Under the pieces are notes generated by a model. The model was not told the origin of the DNA. It saw only the letters and a list, made by a program, of their open reading frames with translations, and did not search any database. From Dasypus novemcinctus (Eukaryota > Chordata > Mammalia > Cingulata > Dasypodidae): a stretch of DNA of 64,000 bases. Of the stretch, positions 1-9,617 are shown one piece after another. The position numbers and the translations under genes are program-made. Each line of letters begins with the position of its first letter. Within the stretch, counting starts at the first letter, position 1. The stretch is taken from NCBI RefSeq assembly GCF_030445035.2, contig NC_080702.1:15694029-15758028 (forward strand). The letters are read 5' to 3'.

Positions 1-124
1 TGTGGGCTTAGGAACACTGGGTCTTGACTAGACAGAACACTGTCTTGTCAGCACAATTGTTTGCATGAGGAGGCATTTGAAATTTGTATGGCCTGTTCCC
101 TAGTATTATAAATGTTGCAGTTCT

Positions 125-312
125 TTTTTTTTTTTTTTTTAATTTTTTTATTTTTTATTGACTTTGTAATAATATTACATTAAAAATATATATGTGAGGT
201 CCCATTCAACCCCACCCCCCCACCCCCCTCTCCCCCCCCCCCCAACAACACTCGTTCCCATCATCATGACACATCCATTGGATTTGGTAAGTACATCTTT
301 GGGCACCTCTGC
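125..312 (-). mobile_element. Short 5'-truncated L1 3' end, antisense
   Basis: A T-rich tract followed by a C-rich segment matches, in reverse complement, the last 180 bp of the L1 3' UTR at 12990-13170. The 9-bp direct repeat tgcagttct lies at 116-124 and 313-321 and is the target-site duplication, so both ends of the insertion are visible. The small ORF across it is non-coding L1 3' UTR. Confidence 0.85.
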
Positions 313-321
313 TGCAGTTCT

Positions 322-689
322 ATTAACAAACAGACTTGAAAGTAAACATGGAAAGCAGCTGCTTTGTAATTTCTAATAAATATAATATGGAAACCAGGGT
401 CAAGGCACTCAGTTCCAGAAGCTGTGAGTCCCCTGGTCCCATCTTTATTTCCTCTCTTGTGTTTTTCTTTCTTTCCTTTTATGTCTTAAGTTCTGCATCA
501 CCGTCCCTTTGAGCCCACCTATTGCTGAGCTGTTCTCAGCAAAGTAGCACTGTTTGTTGGTTATATTTTGCATATTTCTATTGTTATTTCATGCATGGAG
601 TGTCCATATTCAATTGATCATTGGACACAGTCTTTAATGCTATTTAATTTCCTCATATTTGCAGCAGCTTGAAGCTTTTCTGGACTTCA
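322..689. other. Unassigned stretch, no gene seen
   Basis: Mixed-composition sequence between the L1 fragment and an old LTR. It has no long ORF, no splice-flanked exon candidate and no repeat that recurs elsewhere in the window. Confidence 0.5.
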
Positions 690-1580
690 AAAAATCATCA
701 TGTACATACAAACCAATAATAGGATAGAATTTTTGAGTAAATCATGCCAGTTAAGGGCCTTTAATTAGATTGCATGATTCTGCTTTAGTCTTAATCCTAT
801 TACCAGGTCCTTTATAAATGGTGGAATAAAAAGACAGATAATAATAATAATAATGGGAAACGGACTTTGACCCAGTGGTTAGGGAATCCGTCTACCACAT
901 GGGAGGTCCGCGGTTCAAACTCCGGGCCTCCTTGACACGTGTGGAGCTGGCCCATGTGCAGTGCTGATGCGTGCAAGGAGTGCCGTGCCACACAGGGGTG
1001 TCCCCCATGTAGGGGAGCTCCACACCCAAGGAGTGCACCCATAAGGAGAGCCGCCCAGCGTGAAAGAAAGTGCAGCCTGCCCAGGAATGGTGCCGCCCAC
1101 ACTTCCCGGGCTGCTGACAACAGAAGCGGACAAAGAAACAAGACGCAGCAAAAAGACACAGAAAACAGACAGCCGGGGGAGGGGAGGGGAATTAAATAAA
1201 TAAAAAATAAATCTTAAAAATAATAATAATAATAATAAAGAAGCTGCAGATATAGAAAGGAACCCAGGCTGAGCAAGAAGACTCTGGAAGCCAGAAGCTG
1301 AAATCAAGAGAATACAAAAACTGAGAGGACACCACTTTTGATAGGCATTGAAAGTAACAAGGCCCAGAGGAGAAAGGATAGACAGGTAGGCAACCCATGT
1401 GCCTGATGACCCCTAGCTGCAGCTCAGGGAGAAAGGATCCCCTGATGATGTCTTGGTTTGGATGCACTCACTAACTCAGAACTCTAAGCTTTTATCCTAA
1501 TAAATCCGCACTGTAAATGCAGGCCCATTTCTGGTACATTGTTCCAAGGAGCTTTCAGCAAATTATAAGAGAAGTTGATA
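690..1580 (+). mobile_element. Old LTR (ERVL/MaLR-like) split by a DAS SINE
   Basis: The halves on either side of the SINE (about 690-854 and 1237-1580) align collinearly with 8075-8490. Shared features are a 'gataccc/aggaaccc' block, a 'ctgcagctcagggagaaagg' block, a polyadenylation-type AATAAA near 1500 and a terminal segment 'cccatttctggtacattg'. This end resembles the end of mammalian MaLR LTRs as I know them. The sequence just after 1576 (gttgataccaggagagtggg) looks like a MaLR internal start. The family name is inferred. Confidence 0.5.
855..1222 (+). mobile_element. DAS-type tRNA-derived SINE
   Basis: Full-length copy. A tRNA-like head starts with gggaaacggactttgaccca, followed by a B-box-like 'ggttcaaactcc', an internal GC-rich body ('gtgcagcctgcccaggaatgg'), a 'gacagccggggga' block and an A-rich tail. 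An (aat)n tract flanks both sides (838-854 and 1220-1236) and is probably the duplicated target. The ORFs on either strand recur in the other SINE copies and are not genes. Confidence 0.92.
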
Positions 1581-2370
1581 CCAGGAGAGTGGGGTGCATG
1601 CTGCTATGCAAACACCAAGAAGGTGTGAACAGGTTTATAAATGATTAAATGGTTGATTTTGGAAGACTTGTAAGACTTTAATAGGAAAAGCCTCTTATGC
1701 TTTGAAGGGATTGTTAGATATATGGATGCAAAGGATACTTCTGAAGAGGCCTTCAAAATAATGAATACATTATTGCAAGTTGGAAACAAGGTGATCATTG
1801 CTTTAAAGCAGGGATTCTTAACATTTTTGTTCCACAGATCCCTTTGCCAGTCCGGCATAAGCCATGGACCCCTCACTAAGTCCACACAACATTGTGTATT
1901 ATTTAATAAATGTATCACAACCACACCAACACATCCCCACAAGAATTTTTTTTTTTAAATTTCAATTCAGGCTTACAGATCCCCTGTTAATAAACCCTGC
2001 TATAAATTGCCAGAGAACTTGGCAAAATTGACTCCAGGTGTTAGAAGGAAGGCATAATTTGAAAGTGATCAACTTGAATATTTAGCTGAGGAAATTTCCA
2101 AACTAAATGTGGGAATGTGGCCTGACTTCTCCTTCCTGTTTATAGTAACCTGTGGGAAGAAAGGGATAAGCTAAGAACGGAAGTCTTGGGGACAAAGTAA
2201 CCAAAAATTATTAGTTTGAAAAATTCTGAGCTTCTGGAAAATGAGTCCCCAGAGAATAGACCCCATGTGAGTATTTCACTGACCAGGGAAGCAATCAGTC
2301 ACTTCACTGTAAGTCAGGATGGGAAGGGCAGTTATCCAGGAGGATCTGTGGGAAGAAAGTCTCACTAGGT
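1581..2370 (+). mobile_element. Probable ERVL/MaLR internal sequence, decayed
   Basis: This follows directly on the old LTR without a break and begins with a MaLR-like primer-binding neighbourhood. No protein domain can be read; the small ORFs at 1604-1958 on both strands are unremarkable. It ends where the class II provirus leader begins at 2377. The assignment rests on position and weak similarity. Confidence 0.3.
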
Positions 2371-2376
2371 GACAGC

Positions 2377-2394
2377 TGGCACCCAACATGGGGC
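2377..2394 (+). promoter_or_regulatory. Retroviral primer-binding site (tRNA-Lys type)
   Basis: tggcacccaacatggggc is of the lysine-tRNA type used by betaretroviruses, with small differences. The second provirus has the equivalent site at 32166-32183. Here no LTR precedes it, so the 5' end of this provirus is truncated or rearranged. Confidence 0.75.
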
Positions 2395-2730
2395 CTGAAG
2401 AAGTGAATCTTCCAAATCAGTATCAGGAACCACAGAAAAGACCTTGCTGAGGATCAAGTGAGACATCCAAAGCAGAGTGGCTCCACCAGAAAGGTGAACA
2501 TCACAAGTACCAGGCTTTAGCCCAGCAGTTCCAGCTGCCTGTTACTTACCAACAGCTCATGGACTTCACCCATGAGTGTCCATTGTGCACACTTCACTGA
2601 CTGTGACATCAGATCCTTTCAGATCCTTTCTGCTCTTGAGAGGAATGGGCCCTCAGATACACGATACAAACCCTCTGGGGAGTAATACAACAAAAAACCA
2701 CCTGAGCTGTATTCATTACTTTACAAAAAC

Positions 2731-2743
2731 AAAAAGGGGGAAA
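2731..2743 (+). promoter_or_regulatory. Extra polypurine-tract-like site inside the provirus
   Basis: The purine run aaaaagggggaaa, preceded by the same 'acaaaaac' context and followed by tgtggaaa, closely copies the genuine 3' polypurine tract and LTR start at 4087-4107. It sits about 1.36 kb upstream of it, just before the env surface remnant. Confidence 0.6.
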
Positions 2744-2785
2744 TGTGGAAATATGGCCAGAGATTAAAATACTTCACTGAGATCT

Positions 2786-3058
2786 GTGGCAATTGCAGCA
2801 ACGCATCACATTAACTTTACAAATTCTGGAACTGTGAACTTGCAGCTTGTGTCTGCCTATGAACTTTGGGCCTGTTTGCTGTCTCTTTATGCTATTGTGG
2901 CAGGAACTGTTAACATTACAAAGGAAAATGGATACCAGCCCCTTGGGCTAATGACACTCATAGTCATAACCTACAAAAGAATTTGTGGAAAGTATTTCTT
3001 GGAATTGCCCCTACTTATGAATGGTTGGGAAATAGAAATAAGACAAAAGAGTATTTGA
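2786..3058 (+). pseudogene. env surface-subunit remnant
   Basis: A 90-codon open stretch holds N-glycosylation sequons and a hydrophobic segment. It lies between the leader and the transmembrane-subunit ORF, which is why I call it Env surface subunit. It opens and closes at ordinary stops, with out-of-frame sequence on each side (3059-3414). The product would be far shorter than a whole betaretroviral surface subunit and would lack a signal peptide and furin site. Recognition depends mainly on position. Confidence 0.45.
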
Positions 3059-3414
3059 CCCTTAATCAAACATATCATCTTAAAGCCTGTTAGAGATCCA
3101 TTTTGTTTTCATAATTGGTAAGATAACTATTAAGAATGACTCATTGTTTTATGAAAATGGTGCCTTGTATACACGTCTATCAGAAAGTGTGTTGCAGAAT
3201 GGAGAAACAATAGTGATGGCCAGAAGAAGGAAAGGCATCTGGATACTTATGAGAATGAGGCAGTTTGGCAGCCATCTCCTGAAAGTCAGTTATTGCCACA
3301 TATGGCACAAGAATTCTTGAAATGGACTAGAAGCTTTATTGGACTGCTTATTATAAGCATTTCTGGCACTGATTGGAATCATTACAGCTGTTGCTACTGC
3401 TATGGTAGCTTTAC

Positions 3415-3921
3415 ATGAAAGTACAGACTCAACAATACATGCATGATTGGCATAAAAATGCTAGTGATTTATGGCATAGCCAAGAGCACATTGATGAACA
3501 GTTAAATAATTGGGTTAATAATTTAGAATCAGCTGTTTTGCATATCAGAGATCAATTGTATAATTTAAACTTGTTAAGGGGATTGAAATGTGATTGGAAT
3601 GAAAGCAACTTTTGTATTACTCCTCTTGCCTATAATTCATCTGATATACAATGGAAAAAAATTAAGAATCATTTGCTAGGCCATAAAAATAATATCTCTC
3701 TGGAAATAATTGAATTACAAAGGAAAATATTAGAAATGTCTCATAATCAAATTCATGTAGCCAATGATAAGGATATTTTCTCAGATATGATTTCACATAT
3801 TACAAAATTTAACCCAGGTAATTGGTGGAAATCACAGCATTTCCTGTCAGCTTTAGGAATAGGGCTAATCATATTTGTTCTGTTGCTCATGATTCTCGCC
3901 TGTGCTATACAGTGCTTTTGA
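3415..3921 (+). pseudogene. env transmembrane-subunit fragment, open for 168 codons
   Basis: This is the longest retroviral ORF in the window. It covers most of the Env transmembrane ectodomain: heptad-like helices, a disulfide-loop type motif of two cysteines seven residues apart (about residues 60-68), N-linked sequons, a second helical region, and a C-terminal membrane segment (about residues 143-168) ending just after it. It resembles the HML/MMTV type of transmembrane subunit. The hydrophobic fusion-peptide region lies upstream (about 3335-3414) in a different frame, so the start used here is internal and the protein would lack that part. The second provirus has the same frame break. I see no sign of a cellular promoter or splice site, so I call it a pseudogene fragment, with the caveat raised in the findings. 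Confidence 0.7.
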
Positions 3922-4086
3922 AGAAAATTGCAAAGCGTAACAGCCATGGGACATGCGAATAACCTGGTGCTAGCAAAAACACTTTAATAACTTCCCCTAG
4001 TTGAAGAGCTTGGCCAGTAGTCAATGATGGGTAAGACTCTCAAAAGAAGGGTAACCTAAGACAGGCACAGTCACCTCGACAAAAAC

Positions 4087-4099
4087 AAAAAGGGGGAGA
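4087..4099 (+). promoter_or_regulatory. 3' polypurine tract
   Basis: A purine run (aaaaagggggaga) sits immediately upstream of the LTR start TGTTGG at 4100. That is the canonical position for the plus-strand primer of reverse transcription. Confidence 0.85.
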
Positions 4100-4521
4100 T
4101 GTTGGAAACTGAGGCACAGTGGTCTCACAAGGAGAGACATGCTGTTTCCATGGCTATGCTTGCAACGTAAGGAATGTGGTAATTAAGAGTTCCCTGCAAA
4201 TGAGATGAAGCTGTTAAAGTCTGAAAGAAGAGCACAAACCTTTTGTAGTAAGTAGAACACTTAGACTTTGTACCTTGAGATAAGATCTTTTGAGTTCCTT
4301 AGTAATGCTAATAGTTAACTACATATTGCTGCTTGTTGTAATGTAGACTTGGATATATAGAGAGCCCCTTGTAAACAATAAAGTTGTCTGAAGAGTCTCT
4401 ACTCACAGACCCCCTGATCCCAGCTCTCTCACTCTTTCTCTTTCTTTCTTTCTTTCTCCTTCTTTCCCTCTCCTTTTTCTTTCTTTCATTCCTGATACCC
4501 TTCTGGTCCAAATCTCCAATA
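4100..4521 (+). mobile_element. 3' LTR of the class II provirus
   Basis: It starts TGTTGGAAAC and ends ...CTCCAATA; the family's intact end is CTCCAACA, inverted-complementary to the start. It has a TATA-like 'ggatatatagag' near 4350, an AATAAAG polyadenylation signal near 4377, and a pyrimidine-rich (ctttctttct) U5 region. It matches LTRs at 31706, 36121, 38117 and 16176 (reverse). Confidence 0.9.
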
Positions 4522-4537
4522 GACAGCCTGGATGCTT

Positions 4538-5142
4538 TGTTGCCAGATTTTCTCTAGGTTCTCGGCTATGTTACAAAAGAGAATTTAAGAACATGCCAGT
4601 TTCATTAGGCCAGTATTTTATTAAGAAAAAGAGAGAAGAGAAAGAAAATAACAGATTATGGGTCCCAGGTACACTTGTGGGCTGATCCAGGCAGAGAGAG
4701 GGAAAAGGGGCTAAAAAGGATAAAAAGGGCTGGTTTACAGATTACAACTCCCCATTGCAGATTACAAGTCCCCAGGTGGACTTGCATGCTGGTCCAGGCA
4801 GAGTGAGAAAGGAGAAAAAGGGGGGAAGGGGAAGGCTGATTTAGCCTCTGTGCTGGCTTTTTAAGCCATTACTTACCTCCCCCTTTGTTCAGGGGAGGAG
4901 TCCCAGCAGTTTGCTGTTTTGATTACTTATCCCACCCATCAATTCAGATGACAGGCAGCTTAAAAATATCTGGAGCTTTCCTTTGATCCCAGACAAAATC
5001 CTGTTCCAAATGGGGAGTTCTCACAAGGTCCTTCCCTCAGAGAGGGTCCCAGGGCATGTGCCTCACAGCTGTGGTTTTCTGCCAGGCCCCAGGTTCATCT
5101 TTTCATTCCCTGATCTAGCCTGCTTCACCTTGATTCCTACAT
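4538..5142 (-). mobile_element. Possible unrelated LTR, antisense
   Basis: Read on the minus strand, the segment has TG...CA ends (TGTAGG near 5142, GGCAACA at 4538), an AATAAA near 4610 and purine-rich U3-like blocks. It has no second copy here and no target duplication that I could confirm, so this is a tentative call. Confidence 0.3.
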
Positions 5143-6250
5143 GTGTGTTGCAATTTGACGTTATTGATGAATTTCAAAATGAAACACTGATTATGTTTGT
5201 AAACTGGTCTGTGCCTCTGGGCTAGTGATACCCTTAGACTGTATTGAATTCAGAGGTGTCACTTTTACTTGAGCAAATTATGACAAGGGCTTTGATTGGG
5301 CCACATTGTGGGAAACAAAGGCATGCTGTTTCCATGGTAGCAAGTTACTTTCTGACCACTGGGTCATGCTGTCCCTGGAGATATACGTGCAGGTGGCTAA
5401 TCTCTCTGGGAAATATAACATTCCAGCAGAACCCAGACTTGATATCTCAAGTAACCTGGGCAAAAAGATTTATGAGTATACTTGTTTCAATAACATAATA
5501 GAACATCTTGGGCTTTAGTTACTATCTTATCCACTGTGCACTGTGTTTTCATTAATGAAGTTATGGAAATAGTTAGCTAGGATAGTTGCTGGTTCTCACG
5601 ATTACTTGGGGTATATAAAGAAGCCCCTGATATTAATAAATTTGTCTGATGAGCTTGAGAAATCAATGCTCTCAGAACCCCTGATCCCAATCTCTTTGTC
5701 TTTCATTCTTAATACCCTTTGGGTCCGTGACTCTGACACCACATCACAGAGGAAACAACAAGACAGAGGAGACAGTTGGAATTTTTGAACCTGGAGCCTG
5801 GGAAGTAAATACACAGAGAAACAGATACATGAGGAAAGAGAACAGGCTCCATTAGACAGGCAGAGGCCCTGGGTAGAGAGAAGGGCCATTTGTTTGACAG
5901 TTTACAGCTGGCCTTATGGAGAACAGAGCAGGTGAGCCCAGAGAGAAACCAGCCCTGGGAGAAAGACAGCCTACAGCTGAGATTAGAAGAAGCTGGGACC
6001 ATGGAGCCTTAAGGGGAAGAGGAAGGCAGAACCCTTATAGATGTCAGCAATCATCTTGCTCCAAAACGTGGCAACAGACATTGGTGAGGGAAGTAACTTG
6101 TGATTTATGGCCTTGTAAGTATGAGCTCCTACCCCAAATAAATACCCTTTAAAAAAGCCAACAGATTTCTGGTATTTTGCATCAGCACCCCTTTTGCTGA
6201 CTGATACAATGTGGAACCAGCACATTTTCTGTGAGGTCTGTGTGAAATGG
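5143..6250 (+). mobile_element. Old LTR-like repeat, plus orientation, interrupted
   Basis: Segments 5143-5306 and 5745-6250 are collinear with the reverse complement of 7494-8080. They share 'gggctagtgataccctta', 'ctttgattgggccacat', 'cagaggagacagtt', 'gaagaagctgggacca' and 'gtcatcttgctcca'-like blocks. Near 6138 are AATAAATACCCTTT and a 'cagatttctggtattttgca' end that again looks MaLR/ERVL-like. A younger solo LTR splits it. The ORFs are incidental. Confidence 0.55.
5307..5738 (+). mobile_element. Solo LTR, divergent relative of the class II LTR
   Basis: It begins TGTGGGAAAC and ends CTGACA. It has 'gcatgctgtttccatgg', a 'gtatataaag' TATA-like box near 5612, an AATAAA near 5635 and a 'cccctgatcccaatctctttg' U5 block, all shared with the 4100 LTR family at lower identity. 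The 6-bp sequence ccacat flanks it exactly (5301-5306 and 5739-5744). The uninterrupted sequence exists in the inverted copy near 7917, proving the insertion. Confidence 0.88.
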
Positions 6251-6953
6251 AGGCTCTGCCCATCTGAATTAAATGAGATAGAAAAGAGAGACATTGAAGG
6301 AAAATGACCACAATGGCAGTACTATGGAAGTTTTGTTCTAAGTAAAGACATCTTATTGAGCTCAGAGTGTGAACTCACCCATGTGTGCAGAAAGGGCGAG
6401 TATACCCCAGAGCTTGGAGAGAGGGGGATTGTGCCCCACTGTTGGAAGAGTGTTGCCTCCCAGGCTTTAGAGAGGGTGAAGCCTGTCATCCACGTGTTCT
6501 CAGAGGGTGGGTTATAGAGTTCTGATGCCCTCAGATGCTTGATGGGGGTGGAGCTGAGAACATGGCCACTGGGCAAGGCCTTGGAAAGGGTGGGTGGGAC
6601 TGCAGCACCATCAGGCCCTGAGGAGGAGAAACCATAGCTCTAGAGCTGACTCTCAGACTTTGAAACCTAATGGAATATGCCCTGCAGCATTTCGGAACTA
6701 TTTGGGACCTGTGACCCGTTTCCTTTCCAATTTCTCCTATGGCAATGGGAATTTTTATTTAATGAAAGCCCTTCATTTGTATAATGGAGGCAGTTAACTT
6801 ATTTTTTAACTTTCACAGTCCACATCAGAAGAGAATTTTTGCCCCAGGACACATTTTATGCCTATTACTGATTTTGATGAGACTTTGTACTTAAAATTGC
6901 TACTAAAATGAGTTAAGTCTTTTGAAATATTGTGGTGGAATGAATGTAGTTTG
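6251..6953 (+). mobile_element. Probable MaLR internal region
   Basis: The text around 6590-6740 (a 'gtgggactgcagcacc...caggccctgaggag' region and a 'gggacctgtgacccgtttcctttcc' region) resembles mammalian MaLR internal sequence. It resumes after the SINE at 7371-7493. No domain is readable and the family was not confirmed by alignment. Confidence 0.35.
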
Positions 6954-6965
6954 CATATATATTTC

Positions 6966-7358
6966 TTTTTTTTAAGATTTTTAATTTATCTCCCCTTCCA
7001 CGCCCCCCCCCATTCACTGTGTGTTCTTCTGTGACTGCTTCTATCCTTATCAGCGGCACCTGGAATCTGTGTTTCTTTTTGTTGTGTCATCTTGCTGCGC
7101 CAGCTCTTCTTGTGTGCAGTGCCATTCCTGGGCAGGCTGCACTTTCTCTCATGCTGGGTGGCTCTCCTTACAGGGCACACTCCTTGCGCATGGGGCTCCC
7201 CTATGCAGGGGACACTTCTGTGTGGCATGGCACTCCTTGCACGCATAAGCACTGCACATGGGCAAGCTCCACACAGGTCAAGGAGGCCCAGGGTTTGAAC
7301 CGCGGACCTCCCATGTGGTAGGCAGATGCCCTATCCATTGGGCCAACTCCACTTCCCT
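6966..7358 (-). mobile_element. DAS-type SINE, antisense
   Basis: A poly-T end at 6966 and a tRNA-like head at 7358 (reverse of gggaagtggagttggccca) show minus orientation. The target duplication is catatatatttc at 6954-6965 against catatgtatttc at 7359-7370, one mismatch. Four overlapping ORFs on it are translations of SINE sequence. Confidence 0.92.
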
Positions 7359-7493
7359 CATATGTATTTCTAAGATCCAGAGGGTGGTGAGTGACCATTT
7401 GATATTGTGTGGAACTCAGAAAATCATGTCCTTAGGACTAATCCATTCTTATGTATATAAACTTATTGTAGGTGAGATGTTTGGATTAAATTA

Positions 7494-8074
7494 AAGGGTA
7501 TGTATTTGGGATAGGAGCTTATATTCACAAAGGCCATAAAGCATAGGTTAGTTCCCTCACTGAAGTCTACTGCTACTTGTTGGAGCAAGATGACTGCTGA
7601 CATGTGCAAGTGTTCAGGCTTCCTCTTCCCCTTAAGGTACTGTGGTCCCAGCTTCTTCCAATATCAGCTGTAGACTGGGATAGGTCTTGTATGTCTCCCA
7701 GGGCTGGTTTCTCTCTAGGCTCAGTTGCTGTGTTGTCCACAAGGACAGTTCTAGACTACCAGGAAAAAGGCTTGTCTGTGTTCCCAGGGGCTCTACCATG
7801 TCTAATGGATCCTGGTCATTTTCCTCATGCATCTGCCTCACTGTGTATTTACTTCCTGATCTCCAGGTTCAAAAACCCCAACTGTCTCCTCTGTTTTTTT
7901 GCTTTCTATGTGATGTGGCCCAATCAAAGTCCTAGTCATAATTTACTCAAGTAAAACTGAAACTTCTGAAGTTCATACAATAAGGGTATCACTAGCCCAG
8001 AAGAACAGATCAGTTTATAAATATAATGCAAATCTATGTTTGGAATTCATAAACCATATCTAAACTGCTACAAG
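7494..8074 (-). mobile_element. Old LTR-like repeat, minus orientation
   Basis: Reverse-complement homologue of 5143-6250, lacking the solo LTR that interrupts that copy. It therefore shows the pre-insertion site 'gggccacatcac'. Frame-disrupting differences throughout indicate an old, non-coding repeat. Confidence 0.55.
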
Positions 8075-8490
8075 GGTCTTTGATTAGCTTGTGTGGCTCA
8101 GGTTGGGCCTGAATCCCCTTACTGTTGTCGTTTATAAAAAGCCACAGATTCCAAAGAAATCTTGATAGAGAGGAACCCAGAAACTGAGGATGACCTCCCC
8201 AGGAGCCTGAAGCCTAAATAAAAGGAACATAGAATCTGAGAGGAAGCTGCTGTAGACAGAAGCTGAAGCAATGAGCCTGGTAGAGAGGGGAGCAGCAAGC
8301 AGACACACCATGTGTGTGACTGCCCACAGCTGCAGCTCAGGGAGAAAGGGTCTCTTGATGATGCCTTGATTGGACACTTTCATGGCCTCAGAACTACAGT
8401 CTTTTAACCTAATCAGTCCTCATGGCAAAAGCGAACCCATTTCTAGTATATTGCTCCCAGCAGCTCTTAGCAAACTTAAATAATATTAGA
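8075..8490 (+). mobile_element. Old LTR (ERVL/MaLR-like), second copy
   Basis: Collinear with 690-1580 without the SINE. Shared blocks include 'agaggaacccag', 'cagctgcagctcagggagaa', 'tgatgatgccttga' and 'cccatttctagtatattg'. No target duplication was found. Confidence 0.5.
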
Positions 8491-8625
8491 GAACCAATTC
8501 CAAACTGTCAGATTCAACTCAGAAATCTTAAAGATTCTGCTTCTCAGAACCATTCTCAGGACTAAAGTCTGCTTTAGCCAAAAATATTTTTAGATAAAAA
8601 ATACATAAGTATTGAGAGAATTTTT

Positions 8626-8996
8626 TTTTTTTTTAAAGATTTATTTATTTATTTCATTTCCCCCCCTCCCCTGGTTGTCTGTTCTTGGTGTCTATTTGCT
8701 GCATCTTGTTTCTTTGTCCGCTTCTGTTGTCGTCAGCAGCACGGGAAGTGTGGGCGGCGCCATTCCTGGGCAGGCTGCTCTTTCTTTTCACGCTGGGCGG
8801 CTCTCCTCACGGGGGCACTCCTTGCACGTGGGGCTCCCCCACGTGGGGGACACCCTTGCGTGGCAGGGCACTCCTTGCACGCATCAGCACTGCGCATGGG
8901 CCAGCTCCACACGGGTCAAGGAGGACCGGGGTTTGAACCGCGGACCTCCCATATGGTAGACGGACGCCCTAACCACTGGGCCAAAGTCCGTTTCCC
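8626..8996 (-). mobile_element. DAS-type SINE, antisense
   Basis: Full-length copy with a poly-T start and tRNA-like head ending at 8996. Target duplication gagagaattttt occurs at 8614-8625 and 8997-9008, a perfect 12 bp, so this is a comparatively clean and recent insertion. The overlapping ORFs up to 115 codons are SINE shadows. Confidence 0.95.
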
Positions 8997-9008
8997 GAGA
9001 GAATTTTT

Positions 9009-9606
9009 AAAAGAGGAATTGGTTCATGTAACTGTGGATATTGGCAAGTCAAAGTTCCATATGGCAGGCAGTAAGTCAAAAACCCAATGAAGTTGATAAA
9101 GAATTCTCCTGGAGAAGCTGCCTGTCTCTTTCTGACTGCTTCAACCATCAATTCTTCCCTTAATGTCTTCAGCTGATGGAATAAGATTTCCCTCAAAGCT
9201 GAAGGCAAGTTCTTGTCTTGATTGTATGCATAATCAGGCCCAGATGCAATCAACTGACTAATGAGTTCAAGCCATAAAGTATCCTCATAGTAACAATCAA
9301 ACCAGTGCTTGTTTGATCAAACCACTGGACACCATTACTGTTCTGGTCGGCTTGGTGGCTGAAAGCCATATACCAGAACTGGATTGACAATGGGGATGTA
9401 TTAGCTTACAAGTTTAGTGAAGAGGCCATGAAAATGTTTAAATCAAGGTATCATCAGGTGATACAGTCTCCCCAAAGCTTGGTTGCATCATGCTGGACTC
9501 CCCTGTACATGCAAAGGCCTTCTTCTGCGTGGCGTTGCTTACAGCTATTGACTTCCTTGCATTTCTCTCCCTTTGTTCTCTGTCCATAGTCATTCTGTTT
9601 ATAAAG
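9009..9606. repeat. Older unnamed interspersed repeat, left half
   Basis: This sequence continues beyond the inserted L1 at 13187-13320. The two halves join smoothly once the L1 and one copy of its target duplication are removed. The 'tttataaaggagtccagtaa' and 'aaaataggtttacacac' blocks are typical of a dispersed repeat known to me from other mammals, but I cannot name it. Confidence 0.35.
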
Positions 9607-9617
9607 GAGTCCAGTAA

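Larger units (their letters stand above)
2377..4521 (+). mobile_element. Class II (betaretrovirus-like) endogenous provirus, defective
   Basis: It starts at a primer-binding site, passes through a leader matching the provirus at 32166, then env remnants, a polypurine tract and a complete 3' LTR. There is no LTR upstream of the primer site. The leader passes to env-related sequence after about 100 bp, so gag, pro and pol are absent. Only the leader and the env 3' half through the LTR align to the 31.7-36.5 kb provirus. Loss of the 5' LTR and of gag-pol shows it cannot be autonomous. Confidence 0.85.

Noticed and set aside
812..1307. Overlapping ORFs of 86-130 codons on both strands
   Set aside because: The same ORFs reappear in every DAS SINE copy (7.0, 8.7, 24.0, 45.3, 57.9 kb); they are translations of the SINE.
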